From DATBJJ01 sp963750915 (lineage in GTDB: Bacteria; Acidobacteriota; Vicinamibacteria; Vicinamibacterales; 2-12-FULL-66-21), in NCBI GenBank assembly GCA_963750915.1, contig CAVVSF010000011.1:620001-684000 (forward strand): a stretch of DNA of 64,000 bases, read 5' to 3'. The translations under genes were made by a program, and so were the position numbers. Shown piece by piece: positions 8,412 through 17,289 of the stretch. The notes beneath the pieces are model-generated. The model saw only the letters and a list, made by a program, of their open reading frames with translations. It had not been told where the DNA came from and did not search any database. How positions within the stretch are numbered: position 1 is the stretch's first letter; every line of letters starts with the position of its first letter.

Positions 8412-9990
8412 GTGATTCGCCGATCTCATCGTCGGGGACAGGAGCGGGAGGCGGCGCGTTCGCGGCCGACGCCGCGTGCGAATTGGCCTCGGGCGGTCGC
8501 GGCCGCGATTGCGCTGGGGCTCGTCTTCGGCGCCGCCGGCTGCCGCCGGTCGCCGGGTTCGGGTCCGCCGCCGCGGCCGAATATCCTCTTCGTCCTCCTC
8601 GACGACCTTCGCGCCGACGCGCTCGGCTACGCCGGGCATCCCCACGTCAGGACGCCGAACATCGATCGCGTCGCCCGCGAAGGCGTCAACTTTCGCAACG
8701 CGTTCTGCACGACGTCGCTGTGCTCGCCGAGCCGCGCTTCTCTCCTCAGTGGCGTCTACGCCCATCGCCACGGCGTCACCAACAACTTCACCGAGTTCCC
8801 GGCCCAGTTGCCGAACTTTCCGTCGGTGCTGCAGCGTGCCGGTTACGCTACGGCCTACGTCGGCAAGTATCACATGGGCGAGAACAACGATCAGCCCCGG
8901 CCCGGCTTCGACTACTTCGTCACCCACAAGGGTCAGGGGAAGTATTTCGGCACCGAGTTCAATCTCAACGGCGAGCGCCGCGAGGTCAAGCCCGGGTACT
9001 ACACGACCGCTGTCACCGACATCGCGCTCGAGTGGCTGCGCCGTGATCGGGGCGACAAGCCGTGGATGATGATCGTCGGCCACAAGGCGCCGCACAGCTT
9101 CTACACCCCCGAGCCGAAGTACGCGCGGACGTTCGATGCGGTTCCGGTCAGCTATCCCGCGTCGGCGTTCGCGCTGGACGACAAGCCGGCGTGGATCAAG
9201 GATCGCCTGCGGACGTGGCATGGCATCTACGGCCCGCTCTTCGAGTGGCGAAAGAAGTTTCCCGACGATCGCCCGGAGGCAGTCACGGACTTCGCGAACA
9301 TGGTCCACGCTTACTGGGGCACGATCCTCAGCGTCGACGACAGCGTCGGCCGCCTGCGCGCCTGGCTCGAGGAAAGCGGGCAGCTGGACAACACCATCAT
9401 CGTCTTCGTCGGTGACAACGGCCTGCTCGAGGGGGAGCACGGCATGGTCGACAAGCGGACGATGCACGAGCCGAGCATCAGGATTCCGCTGGCGGTGCGC
9501 TACCCGGGGCTGACGACCACGCCCCGCGTCGTCTCGGAGCAGGTGCTGACCGTGGACATGGCGCCGAGCCTGCTCGAGCTCGCCGGTGCGCCGCCAATCG
9601 CCGGCATCGACGGCAGGTCCTGGGTGTCGTTCGTGACGCAACGGGACCGATCCTGCGTGGCGCAAGGGCTTCTTCTACTACTACAACTACGAGAAGGAGT
9701 TCCCCTACACGCCGAACGTCCGCGGCGTGCGGACCGGCGACTGGAAATACATCCGCTATCCGCACGGCGACGGCTCGCCGGATCGCCACATGGCCGAGCT
9801 CTACGACCTGCGCGCCGATCCGGGCGAGGACGTCAACCTGGCGGCGAAGCCGGAGCACGCCGCGACACTGCAGCGGCTGCAGGCCGAACTGCAGACGCTG
9901 ATGGCGGCCAGCGGCCTGACCGCGGAGACGGATCGGATGCCAATCGACGAAGGCATCAAGAAGGAGCTGCCGGCGCAGAACATCCGTTAA
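8412..9990 (+). CDS. Sulfatase, exported, frame-disrupted near 9639
   Basis: A type I sulfatase-family enzyme. It has a lipobox-like leader (VFGAAGC, Cys44), Asp64-Asp65 for calcium, and the formylglycine signature C104-S-P-S-R108 followed by ASLLSG. Further metal/active-site elements are GDNGLLEGEHG and KAPHSFY. The frame opened at 8412 leaves the family pattern after SFVT. Adding one to the frame at about 9639 restores a typical ending (NGTDPAWRKGFFYYYNYEKE, VRTGDWKYIRYP, ELYDLRADPGE) that stops at 9990. One extra base near 9639 is therefore likely, giving about 525 residues. The encoded enzyme would hydrolyse sulfate esters, probably of polysaccharides; the Cys-type sulfatase needs a formylglycine-generating enzyme, which is not in this window. 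Confidence 0.75.
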
Positions 9991-10002
9991 TTGTTCATCT
10001 GT

Positions 10003-10060
10003 CGGTTGTGCGGTCGCCCGGTCGTCCGGTCGTGCGGTCGTGCGGTCGTGCGGTGGTCCG
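10003..10060. repeat. Short tandem repeat, CGGTCGTG-like
   Basis: At least six loosely conserved copies of an 8-mer (CGGTCGTG, CGGTCGCC, CGGTCGTC) lie between the sulfatase stop and tRNA-Ala. No coding or hairpin role is evident; slippage is the likely origin. Confidence 0.6.
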
Positions 10061-10141
10061 AGCGTCCGGGGCTCCGGATGGGGGAGGTTGTGAGGCGGCG
10101 GGGGAGTGCGGTAAGATCTGTAGGTTGTTCTTCCCCCGTGT

Positions 10142-10217
10142 GGGCCTGTGGCGCAGCTGGGAGCGCGCATGAATGGCATTCATGAGGTCACCGGTTCGAT
10201 CCCGGTCAGGTCCACCA
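10142..10217 (+). tRNA. tRNA-Ala (anticodon GGC)
   Basis: A 76-nt cloverleaf. The acceptor GGGCCTG pairs with CAGGTCC (one G-T). The D arm is GCGC/GCGC. The anticodon stem CATGA/TCATG closes the loop ATGGCAT, which gives anticodon GGC and reads GCC alanine codons. The T arm is ACCGG-TTCGATC-CCGGT. The terminal CCA is encoded (10215-10217). The final A also begins the palindromic repeat that follows, so the tRNA 3' end and the repeat are directly joined. Confidence 0.93.
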
Positions 10218-10380
10218 TCCTTCGCTCATGAATGCAGGCGAAGGATGCCGCGCCGTAGCCGCGAAGCGGCGAAGGCGGGCCCGTCCTGTCAGTGAACGAG
10301 CTACGGCTCGGCAAGCCATCATCCCTCGCTCACGCGAGCTAACGCCGAAGCGTGAGCTTTGGCTCGGCGAAGCCATCCCT
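10218..10380. repeat. Palindromic repeat, copy A (downstream of tRNA-Ala)
   Basis: Starts at the tRNA CCA with ATCCTTCGC and has its inverse GCGAAGGAT at 10238-10246. The segment GCCGCGCCGTAG follows, then TGAACGAGCTACGGCTCGGC, and then GCTCACGCGAGC and CGTGAGC half-sites. The same blocks occur in two 103-bp copies at 47447-47692 and in a shorter form near 23101. It precedes the first GIY-YIG gene. Confidence 0.75.
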
Positions 10381-10542
10381 CACCGTTCCGTCCGGGACTC
10401 CGCTCGATAGCCAGGATGCGGATCCTGCAAGCTCTCACCGCCAGCCGGGTCGCAGAGGCTGCCATCGGCCTGGGTGCTTTTTCATTGTTTCTGCGCGTTT
10501 TGCGTTCCAGTGGTTCGGCACTGACGTTGCCTCGGGTCTGGC

Positions 10543-10798
10543 ATGCCGGAAGCCAAGCGATTCGTTTACGTTCTCAAGAGTGTCGGGCCGATGCCGCACT
10601 TCTACGTTGGCCTCACCCACGACATCCGCGCCCGACTCGGCGACCACAATGCTGGTCGCTGCCCGCACACCGCCCGCGACCGCCCCTGGCTCCTTCACGT
10701 CACCATCGAACTTCCTGACGAGCGGCGGGCTGGTCGAATTCGAGCGCTATCTGAAGTCCGGGTCCGGTCGCGCATTTGCGAAGCGGCACTTCGGATGA
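10543..10798 (+). pseudogene. GIY-YIG nuclease-like gene, frameshifted (copy 1)
   Basis: About 85 codons of a single-domain GIY-YIG protein of the UPF0213 type. It begins MPEAKRFVYVLKSVG, continues HFYVGLTHDIRARLGDHNAG (the Tyr...Gly-Leu-Thr and Arg/His core), and ends, in the +1 frame, with EFERYLKSGSGRAFAKRHFG and TGA at 10796-10798. The frames join at about 10733, where removing one G restores AVEFERYL. It faces the truncated serine recombinase that starts to read 12-15 bp downstream on the other strand. A second relic at 18383 and a stub at 47871 are homologous, and all three sit next to the same repeat family. Proteins of this type are small nucleases whose target is not established. Confidence 0.7.
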
Positions 10799-10811
10799 TA
10801 CGATGAACTGA

Positions 10812-11714
10812 CGTTCCGACCAGCTGCCGGTAAGGCCGCGACCACAGCACTCGCAGCGCACGAACGTGCGCAATGGGAAGTCCGGGTGCGCCCGCTGCTG
10901 TGGCGTGGTGCTCGGAACTCGCCCGGACAAGACCGCTTGCACGCGGTAGAACAGGTCCTCGGAGATCAGGGGCTCGAAGTCGCCGCGTTTCCCGCGAACG
11001 CCGTACTCGGTGACGTCCACGATGCCGGCATAGAGCTGGTTTCTCAGCAGCACGCCGATCGCTTGCGATGTGAGCGGACAGCCGCGCCGGTTGGTCAAGC
11101 CCCAGGCTCTTGACTGCTTGAGGAGCTGTTGCTTGGTGAAGCGCCCGGTCGCGTACTCCTCGAATGCTCGCCGCACAAGCGGCGCCCGCTCAGGATCGGG
11201 CATCAGGCTTGCCCATGGCGCGCGGCGCGTTCAAGTAGCCGATCGGCGCCAGGAACACCCAGCGGCCGAGCTCCAGCGCAGCCTTCATGCCGGCGCGCGT
11301 CCGGTCTGAGCGACAGTCGTTGTCGAACTGCGCGAAGGCCGCGAGGACGCCTTCCATCAATTTGCCGGTCGATGTGTCGTCGATCGGCTCTGTCGCCGAG
11401 CGCAACGAGATGCCCAGCGACTGCAGGTGAGAGCGGAGCGCGAAGTGGTCGTACTTGTCCCGCGCGAAGCGCGTCAGGTTGAACACGACCACGAAGTGCA
11501 CGCGGCCCTTGTTCAACCGGCAGTACCTGAGCAGGTTCTGGAGCTGACTGCGATCCGCGGACTTGGCGCTTTCGCCTTCCTCGTGGAACCGTTCGAGGAC
11601 TTCGTATCCCTGGCGCCGGCAGTAATCTTCGCAGGCGCGCAATTGCGTCGGGAGGCTCAGGTTCTCGGTCTGCTCCTTCGTGCTGACGCGAACGTAGATC
11701 ACCGCGCCGACCAT
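10812..11714 (-). pseudogene. Serine site-specific recombinase, frameshifted and 3'-truncated
   Basis: Reads as a large serine recombinase. The resolvase domain starts MVGAVIYVRVSTKEQ (nucleophile Ser11) and includes VFNLTRFARDKYDH and the helical E region. A recombinase domain (LVRRAFEEYATGRF, NQLYAGIVDV) is followed by a zinc-ribbon start (RCECCGRGLTGSWS). Two frames meet at about 11200, where the first ends after RAMGKP and the second picks up at MPDPERA. The gene then stops being recognisable at about 10812, within the zinc ribbon and right against the end of the GIY-YIG copy. The active enzyme would integrate or excise a mobile element. The start at 11714 was preferred to the longer frame because it matches the family N-terminus. 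Confidence 0.75.
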
Positions 11715-11773
11715 GGTTGGCAGCGTAGATCCATTCGCGCGCTCCGACAAGTGGCGTTTCCGAGGCACGATTT

Positions 11774-11959
11774 CTACTCGGGAATCCGACAGCCTTCTTG
11801 GTACATCTCGATCACGATGCACGCCATCGTCTCTGCGTGTCGGCGGATCAACTCGACTTCCTGGTCGGGCATTGATTCCGCCTCCTCGCCCAGTAACTCC
11901 CGACAGCGTGCGATCGAGGTTGGCTCCGGCCTGTCATCCGAATGTTCGACAAACTCCAT
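11774..11959 (-). CDS. Small hypothetical protein upstream of the recombinase
   Basis: A 61-residue acidic protein (ELLGEEAESMPDQEVELIRR, then HAETMACIVIEMY). It has a good ribosome site (GGGGAG six bases before ATG). It lies 59 bp upstream of the recombinase start and on the same strand, so the two are likely co-transcribed. The pattern of short helices with 'Met-x-Asp-x-Glu-Val' resembles short proteins that often accompany serine recombinases in related genomes. This last point is a general impression, not a database result. No function is assigned. Confidence 0.55.
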   Translation of the reverse strand: MEFVEHSDDRPEPTSIARCRELLGEEAESMPDQEVELIRRHAETMACIVIEMYQEGCRIPE

Positions 11960-12578
11960 GACCGCTCCCCGCGAACGCGAAGCAAGATGATTCGTGTTGT
12001 GCTGGGTGCGCGCTCAAGCCCGCCGGCCTAGAGCCGACGCGCCAATGTACGTGGAGCGCAGATGCAGGCGTAACGCCGACAGCAATACGCGTGACGTGAA
12101 GTCGACGCGGTGATCGCGCGAGCGCAACGTCGGGCGATCTATCAGCTGATTGTTGAGGGAGCTGCAGCGTAGCTCTGAGAGCGTTGACTACAGCACTCCG
12201 CGTCCGATCCGACTGCGGAGAGGGTGCGCGATGGCACCGACGAGATCTTCACGATACGGCTACCGGCGGCTCGGGTCAATACTGAAAGCGGCAACGAGCT
12301 TCCTCGGCCATCACATAAGTGCTACCTTCGAGCTGCGCGCAGGCGTCGTCAAGGCCGAAGCCCGCAGGGTCGAGCGCAGCGAGAGACTTGACGACGTCGA
12401 GCACAGCTCGATGCTGATCATGTGATGGCCGACGCAACCGAGTACAGGAAGAGAAATCAGCGCCCAAAGCGCAGTGCATTCGTGCGCGATCTGCGATGAG
12501 TACGCAACGAACAACGCACACTCGCAAACGGCGCGTAGATCACTCACCGTTTCGATCGCGGTGTGCGACACCGGCACT

Positions 12579-12650
12579 GGGGCGTGAGCAACCCCCCGGG
12601 ACGGGCTCGGGACGGCAGTCGGCGAAGAACCGGGGGGTTGCTCACGCCCC
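12579..12650. repeat. 21-bp perfect inverted repeat
   Basis: Left arm 12579-12599 and right arm 12630-12650 are perfect complements (GGGGCGTGAGCAACCCCCCGG), with a 30-nt loop. There is no T-run after it, so a simple terminator is unlikely. The core GTGAGC recurs in the next hairpin. Confidence 0.85.
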
Positions 12651-13011
12651 CGCTCCATCAGTGGCGCTGGCTAAGTGCGTTTCGTGCGCGGCACCGAACG
12701 CCGCGCTTGCTGTTCTGTCTCTCAGCTGGCAAGTCGTCGGTGAGGAAAGACTTGCGAGAGAAGCTCTCCGGGACACCGGTTCATCAACCACCGGTTTCCA
12801 CGAACAACTTAGCGTTCCCGAACCGCGCCAACCACCGCTCTTTGTCGCGGCCCCCCTCGCGGCGTCAGCAGTTTCCGAGTCGGAATCTGAAACCAGGGTG
12901 GGAAGGAGCTCCGGAAATCGCGCGGGTCCGCCTCCGAAATGCCATCAGGATCTGACCGTCTTGTCGTGCAGTCTGTCCGCGGCGGGGAGGGCGATGACCA
13001 CCATTCAAGCA

Positions 13012-13084
13012 TGGCGTGAGCGACCACGGCTGTGGCCGCGGGCATGATCGCACACGCGGTCAAATCTCGTGGTCGCTCACGCCA
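13012..13084. repeat. 17-bp perfect inverted repeat
   Basis: Arms at 13012-13028 and 13068-13084 (TGGCGTGAGCGACCACG and its complement), with a 39-nt loop. It shares GGCGTGAGC with the hairpin at 12579 but is otherwise different, so the two are related in design rather than simple copies. Confidence 0.85.
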
Positions 13085-13244
13085 CGGCCAACTCGCTGGC
13101 GCGGAGATACCGTGACGGTGCCGAGCGGTCGGCACAAAGCGCCGACTGCCGATCCGGGATCCGCAAGTGTAAGGGCTTTCGACACTTTCGCTGCCCTCAG
13201 ACGTTCAATCGCAGGCGCTCGTTGGTCCAGAATCCCCACAAGTA

Positions 13245-13299
13245 GGAACAGGGACAGGGGGAACACCCCGCGCGACGCCCTGTTCCCCTTCCTGTCCCT
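13245..13299. repeat. Imperfect inverted repeat, GGGACAGG type
   Basis: GGGACAGGGGGAACA on the left pairs with TGTTCCCC..CCTGTCCC on the right, giving two 8-bp stems separated by a small bulge around a 15-nt loop. It is the third long hairpin within 700 bp. Confidence 0.65.
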
Positions 13300-13499
13300 C
13301 TCTAGAGAGCATTACCTTGAACGCTCGACCCTCAGGAGAGATGATTCGCACAACGAGGCGATGATGACGGGCCTGCGGTCGAATCGAACCGATATTGGGA
13401 AGCAACCAAGACTGAATGTGATCTTTGATGGTCAAAACTGAACATGAGCGACATGATGGGTGTAGGGATTTGCACATAGCCAGATGAAGACGACGGCAA

Positions 13500-13924
13500 T
13501 ATTGGTCTTGACCCCTGGCTGCGTGTCGAGTCCTGTGGCTGCGCAGGCGCGTTGGGCGTGGGCCAGGCAGAATGGCGACAGACTGTCAGACCGCTTTGGC
13601 AGGTCGACTTCGGCTATCCGATTCGCGTCAGTACCGGGTGCCCACCGCCCTCGAGGAGGTACTGGAAATCTCGTACCGTGCGCACAACTTCCCGAGCCCT
13701 CGACCGGACAACCCGAGCCTGGACGCTACGTGGACGATCGGTTCGGACGAGACTTCGCGGTAGAAGACACTCCCCGGCCCCATCTTCCTTGAGTGCTTCT
13801 TTGTCATCTTCTGCTTCGGTCCGGCTCGCGCGCTCCAACCACGGGAGGAAATGGGGCCCGTTAAAGTCGCACCAACGACCCTGATACGGAGGGTCTGCGA
13901 TCGATCAACCCTTACAGTAGTCAC
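13500..13924 (-). pseudogene. Remnant of a helix-turn-helix hypothetical protein
   Basis: On the minus strand one frame reads VFYREVSSEPIVHVASRLGL, then SGRGLGKLCARYEI. This strongly resembles the widespread pattern 'W-x-x-P-hhhhAxxxGhSxxGLxKhCxRxxIPxPxRGYW'. The frame then breaks near 13680, and the next frame continues RWAPGTDANRIAEVDLPKRS and on to about 13500. The protein would have bound DNA. The gene seems broken at both ends and by at least one frameshift. Confidence 0.35.
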
Positions 13925-14093
13925 CGGCCCTCATTGCGGTGTTGGCCGCGCTCCCCCGCCTGATACCGGCGAGATTCGCCACACGAGTCGATCCTGTTGT
14001 AGCCTTCCGCGCAGTACAAGGCGCCCGAACGAGTCGCGCTCCGCGCCCTGCATTTCTTGTCGCCGACACTGCGGCAATCGAGGGTGTGGCCCT

Positions 14094-14318
14094 ATGCGAA
14101 CCATCGTCGTGCTCGGTCTATTTTTGATGATGTCTGCCAGGTCAGCCTCGCTCCAGTCTCAACAGGCGAGCGGGCCGGTAGTGCTTCGTAACGTCCACGT
14201 TGTCGACGCCACGGGCACCGTGGCGCTAGCGAACCAGACCATCGTCATCGCGCTGGAAGACATCCGGGCCAACGGCGCGCGCGTTTATCATCCAGGCGCG
14301 GGCGGTCGGGGCCAGTGA
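14094..14318 (+). pseudogene. Amidohydrolase N-terminal stub
   Basis: Seventy-four codons with a signal peptide (MRTIVVLGLFLMMSARSASL) and the opening strand of an imidazolonepropionase-like amidohydrolase (GPVVLRNVHVVDATGT, ANQTIVIA). The metal-binding HxH and the whole barrel are missing. Its stop overlaps the GTG start of the beta-lactamase-fold gene (GTGA), so a deletion seems to have joined the two. Confidence 0.55.
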
Positions 14319-15757
14319 CACGTCAGGCCCTCCTCCTGTGCCTCGGTCTCTGCAGTTGTGGGTCGCCCGCCCGCGCCCCTGCACCGGCTGCACCCGCACC
14401 ACGAGACGATGTCGATCGCTACATTGACGGTGAGATGCGGCAGCGGGGGATCCCTGGTGTTGCCGTCGGCGTGGTACGCGCCGGCGAGATCGTGAAGCTG
14501 GCCGGGTATGGCGTCGCCACACTCGATCACGACGTGTCCGTCACGCCACGAACCGTCTTCTCCATCGCGTCGGTCGACAAACAGTTTACGGCACTGGCCG
14601 TCATGTCGCTGGTCGAAGAGCACAAAGTGTCGCTGGACGAGCCGATTGGTCGCTACCTCGCGGAGGTGCCCGCGGCATGGAATGAAATCCGGGTTCGACA
14701 CCTGCTGACCCACACGAGCGGGCTCGGCGACGCGGCGCAGGAAGTCGCCGATGGTCCCCGGGTCTACACGCGCTACACGACTCGCGATTTGGTGGAGGGC
14801 ATCCTGCGCACCCACCCGGACCCTCCGCCCGGCACCCGATGGCGGTACAGCGGCGATGGGTTCCTGCTGCTCCAACTCCTCGTCGAGCGAGTCAGCGGGG
14901 TCGAGTATCACCAGTTCCTCACGACCCGGGTCCTCCAGCCGCTCGAGATGACCGACACGAGGTTTCTGCGGCCGCAAGAGGTGCGTAGGCATCGCGCGAC
15001 GCACTACGAACGTGGGTCCACCGGAAATCTCCAGGTCTACCCCTATCTGCTGACCGACTGGGACCTCTGGAGTGAGCTCGGGATGAGCATCACGGACTTC
15101 GCCAAGTGGGCGGCTGCGTTGGATTCGGGAAGGCTCCTTGGGTCTGCAAGCTTCAAGGCGATGCGGAGCCCGGCGGTCCTGCGCGAAGGTCAGCCTGTCC
15201 AGTTCCGCGCGTTGACAGAATCGTTCAATTCGTACGGCTTCGGCTGGATCCTGGGAGCCTTCCGCGGTCACCGGACAATCAGTCACGCGGGATATGCCGG
15301 CGCCGCAATCCTTCGTCTGCCCGATGATGACGTGAGCGTCGTGGTGCTCACGAACCTCACGCGTGACTCTGGCAGTAATCCGCAAGGCCTCGCTCTCGGT
15401 ATCGCGGGTCACTACGTCCCGGGAGTCTCGTGGCTGGCATTGAGAGCGATTACCGATCCCGCGCCAGGCGTGACGGAGGAGTTGCTGCGGGAGCTAAGGC
15501 GTCTGGGCGACGGCCGGCCCACGCTGGACCGATACACGCCCGCCTTTCGGTCGCTGGTCGAGGCACAAGCCGCGGGGTTTCAGGCCGAGGTGCGGCGCCT
15601 CGGCACGCTGGAGTCACTCACGCTGCTGGAGACGAACAACGAGGCCGGCACTCGACTTCTGCTCTATCGCGCCGATTACTCCGCCGGGCGCCAGTTTTTT
15701 CGTATTCGGATGACCGATCAGAATCTGCTTGATCGAATCCAGGTCGATTGGATCTGA
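14315..15757 (+). CDS. Beta-lactamase-fold serine hydrolase lipoprotein
   Basis: A 480-residue serine hydrolase of the class C beta-lactamase/penicillin-binding family. The leader ends in a lipobox region (LCLGLCSCGS, Cys13 or Cys15). The catalytic S86-V-D-K89 is followed by Y178-S-G180 (RYSGDGF) and a late HAG in HRTISHAGYAG that takes the place of KTG. The last 120 residues form an extra domain often seen in these hydrolases. The substrate is unknown; esters or D-amino-acid peptides are possible. The start is GTG at 14315, overlapping the stop of the amidohydrolase stub. The DUF418 gene starts 20 bp downstream, so the two may be co-transcribed. Confidence 0.8.
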   Translation: MTRQALLLCLGLCSCGSPARAPAPAAPAPRDDVDRYIDGEMRQRGIPGVAVGVVRAGEIVKLAGYGVATLDHDVSVTPRTVFSIASVDKQFTALAVMSLVEEHKVSLDEPIGRYLAEVPAAWNEIRVRHLLTHTSGLGDAAQEVADGPRVYTRYTTRDLVEGILRTHPDPPPGTRWRYSGDGFLLLQLLVERVSGVEYHQFLTTRVLQPLEMTDTRFLRPQEVRRHRATHYERGSTGNLQVYPYLLTDWDLWSELGMSITDFAKWAAALDSGRLLGSASFKAMRSPAVLREGQPVQFRALTESFNSYGFGWILGAFRGHRTISHAGYAGAAILRLPDDDVSVVVLTNLTRDSGSNPQGLALGIAGHYVPGVSWLALRAITDPAPGVTEELLRELRRLGDGRPTLDRYTPAFRSLVEAQAAGFQAEVRRLGTLESLTLLETNNEAGTRLLLYRADYSAGRQFFRIRMTDQNLLDRIQVDWI

Positions 15758-15777
15758 TATGCGACGGATCGTTTGTC

Positions 15778-17049
15778 ATGACTGTCACGCCAACCGATCG
15801 TGAGGCTCCGCACCCGGTCTCCGCACAGGAACGTATCGACCTCATCGACGTCGTTCGCGGTTTCGCTCTGTTTGGTGTCCTGCTCGCGAATCTGGTCTGG
15901 ATCACCACAGACGTCGTCCTCACCGACGCGCGGCTCTCGCAATTGCCGACCGAGCCGCTGGACCGGATTGTCAAGCCGCTTGTGGTGTTTTTCGTCGATC
16001 ACAAGTTCTACACGCTGTTCTCGTTTCTCTTCGGGTTGGGGTTCGCGATTCAGCTGTCACGCGCCGAGGAACGCCGTCACAATGTGGTGGCAGTCTACGC
16101 GCGGCGCGTGTTTATCCTCGCTGTCATCGGGCTCCTCCACATCGCGCTCGTCTGGTATGGAGACATTTTGCTCGTCTACGCGATCGGTGGGTTCGGGCTC
16201 CTGGTCGTTCGACATTGGAACGCACGCCTCCTGATGATCCTGGCCATTACGCTCGCGCTCTTCGCGCGCGCGGCTGTCGGTGTGTTTCCGCTCGTCGCCG
16301 GCGCATCTAGCACGGCGCAAGTCGACGCAGAGGTTCAGGAAGACGCCGACAAGGAGCGCAAGCTCGCGATTTTCGACGGGACCTCCTACCGCGCGATTGC
16401 GCGCGAGAATGCCTCGTTCTACTACCGGGACATTGTCGCCGGCAGTGTAGGGCTGTTTCTGCTGCCGCAGGTGTTTGCACGGTTCATTTTCGGGCTGTAC
16501 GTTGGCCGGCGAAACTGGGCTCGACGCACGACCGAGCTCCGGCCGATTCTTCGCCGGATTCTACCGTGGGCGATTGCTGTGGGCGTCGTCGGGAATGGCA
16601 CGGCGATCGTCATCGATCATCTCCAGCACGCCAAGGTGCTCGGCCCCGATTCGTACTGGGTGCACGCGGTCGCCCCCGTCGAGGAGGCCGGAATTCTTGC
16701 CCTCGCGCTCGCGTACTTGGCCGCGCTCGTGCTGTTGTTTCACCGCAGTGCAACGTGGCATCGACGTCTCGGATACCTCGCGCCGGTCGGCCGAATGGCT
16801 CTGACCAATTATCTGACACATTCTGTGTTGTATCTCGTGCTGTTTACCGGTGTCGGCTTCGGTCTGTACGGCGAGGTCGGTCCAGCTTCGTGCATGGCTC
16901 TCGCCGTCATCATCTTCGCCGCGCAGATGACGTTCAGCGGTTGGTGGCTCGCGCGGTATCGCTTCGGTCCGGCGGAGTGGGTGTGGCGAACGTTGACCTA
17001 TCGTCAGAGGCAGCCGATTCGTGCACGCGTGCCGACTCGTACCGCGTAG
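15778..17049 (+). CDS. DUF418 integral membrane protein
   Basis: A 423-residue membrane protein with about ten hydrophobic helices. It opens with the family signature RIDLIDVVRGFALFGVLLAN, followed by FSFLFGLGFAIQ. The C-terminal DUF418 domain (GRMALTNYLTHSVL, GPAEWVWRTLTY) is complete. Members belong to the acyltransferase-3-like membrane superfamily; their substrates are mostly unknown. The start ATG at 15778 was chosen over an upstream one that lies inside the hydrolase coding sequence. No strong ribosome site is seen, so coupling to the hydrolase gene 20 bp upstream is plausible. Confidence 0.82.
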   Translation: MTVTPTDREAPHPVSAQERIDLIDVVRGFALFGVLLANLVWITTDVVLTDARLSQLPTEPLDRIVKPLVVFFVDHKFYTLFSFLFGLGFAIQLSRAEERRHNVVAVYARRVFILAVIGLLHIALVWYGDILLVYAIGGFGLLVVRHWNARLLMILAITLALFARAAVGVFPLVAGASSTAQVDAEVQEDADKERKLAIFDGTSYRAIARENASFYYRDIVAGSVGLFLLPQVFARFIFGLYVGRRNWARRTTELRPILRRILPWAIAVGVVGNGTAIVIDHLQHAKVLGPDSYWVHAVAPVEEAGILALALAYLAALVLLFHRSATWHRRLGYLAPVGRMALTNYLTHSVLYLVLFTGVGFGLYGEVGPASCMALAVIIFAAQMTFSGWWLARYRFGPAEWVWRTLTYRQRQPIRARVPTRTA

Positions 17050-17170
17050 CGGCATGTCTGACGTTTAGCCCTACGTCAACGAAACCGTGGCTCGGGTCGA
17101 ACTTGGTAGTCGCGGAGAGGTCGCGCACTCGCACCTTACGCGACTCGCCTGAGGCTGTCGACCTGACGCA

Positions 17171-17217
17171 GCCAGCTGATCAGTGGGTTCGAACTCGCAC
17201 AAATCTGGTCCACCAAC
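17171..17217. repeat. tRNA-3'-end-like repeat, copy E
   Basis: CCAGCTGATCAGTGGGTTC followed by GAACTC and AAATCTGGTCCACCAACC. It closely matches the sequence at 47404-47450 (CCAGCTGGTCAGTGGGTTC ... AAATCTGGGCCACCATCC). It resembles a tRNA T-loop plus acceptor with CCA, but no 5' half is present. Confidence 0.6.
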
Positions 17218-17289
17218 CTCAGCAATAGCCTCCGCCGTAAAATCGGTCACGAAGCCTAGGCACGTGCAGATCGCATATAAACTGCTTTC

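Larger units (their letters stand above)
11965..13480. other. Gene-poor region with hairpins
   Basis: About 1.5 kb in which no frame on either strand shows a recognisable domain, a plausible ribosome site and natural composition together. The open frames here are short and change amino-acid character abruptly. It contains three strong inverted repeats (listed separately) and probably represents the degraded interior or flank of the recombinase-bearing element. Confidence 0.5.

Noticed and set aside
12496..13047. 183-codon plus-strand frame
   Set aside because: It spans both arms of a perfect inverted repeat and shows no recognisable domain; the composition is not protein-like.
17171..17217. 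A second tRNA gene
   Set aside because: Only T-loop-like and acceptor/CCA-like sequence is present; no D arm, anticodon arm or 5' acceptor strand can be found.
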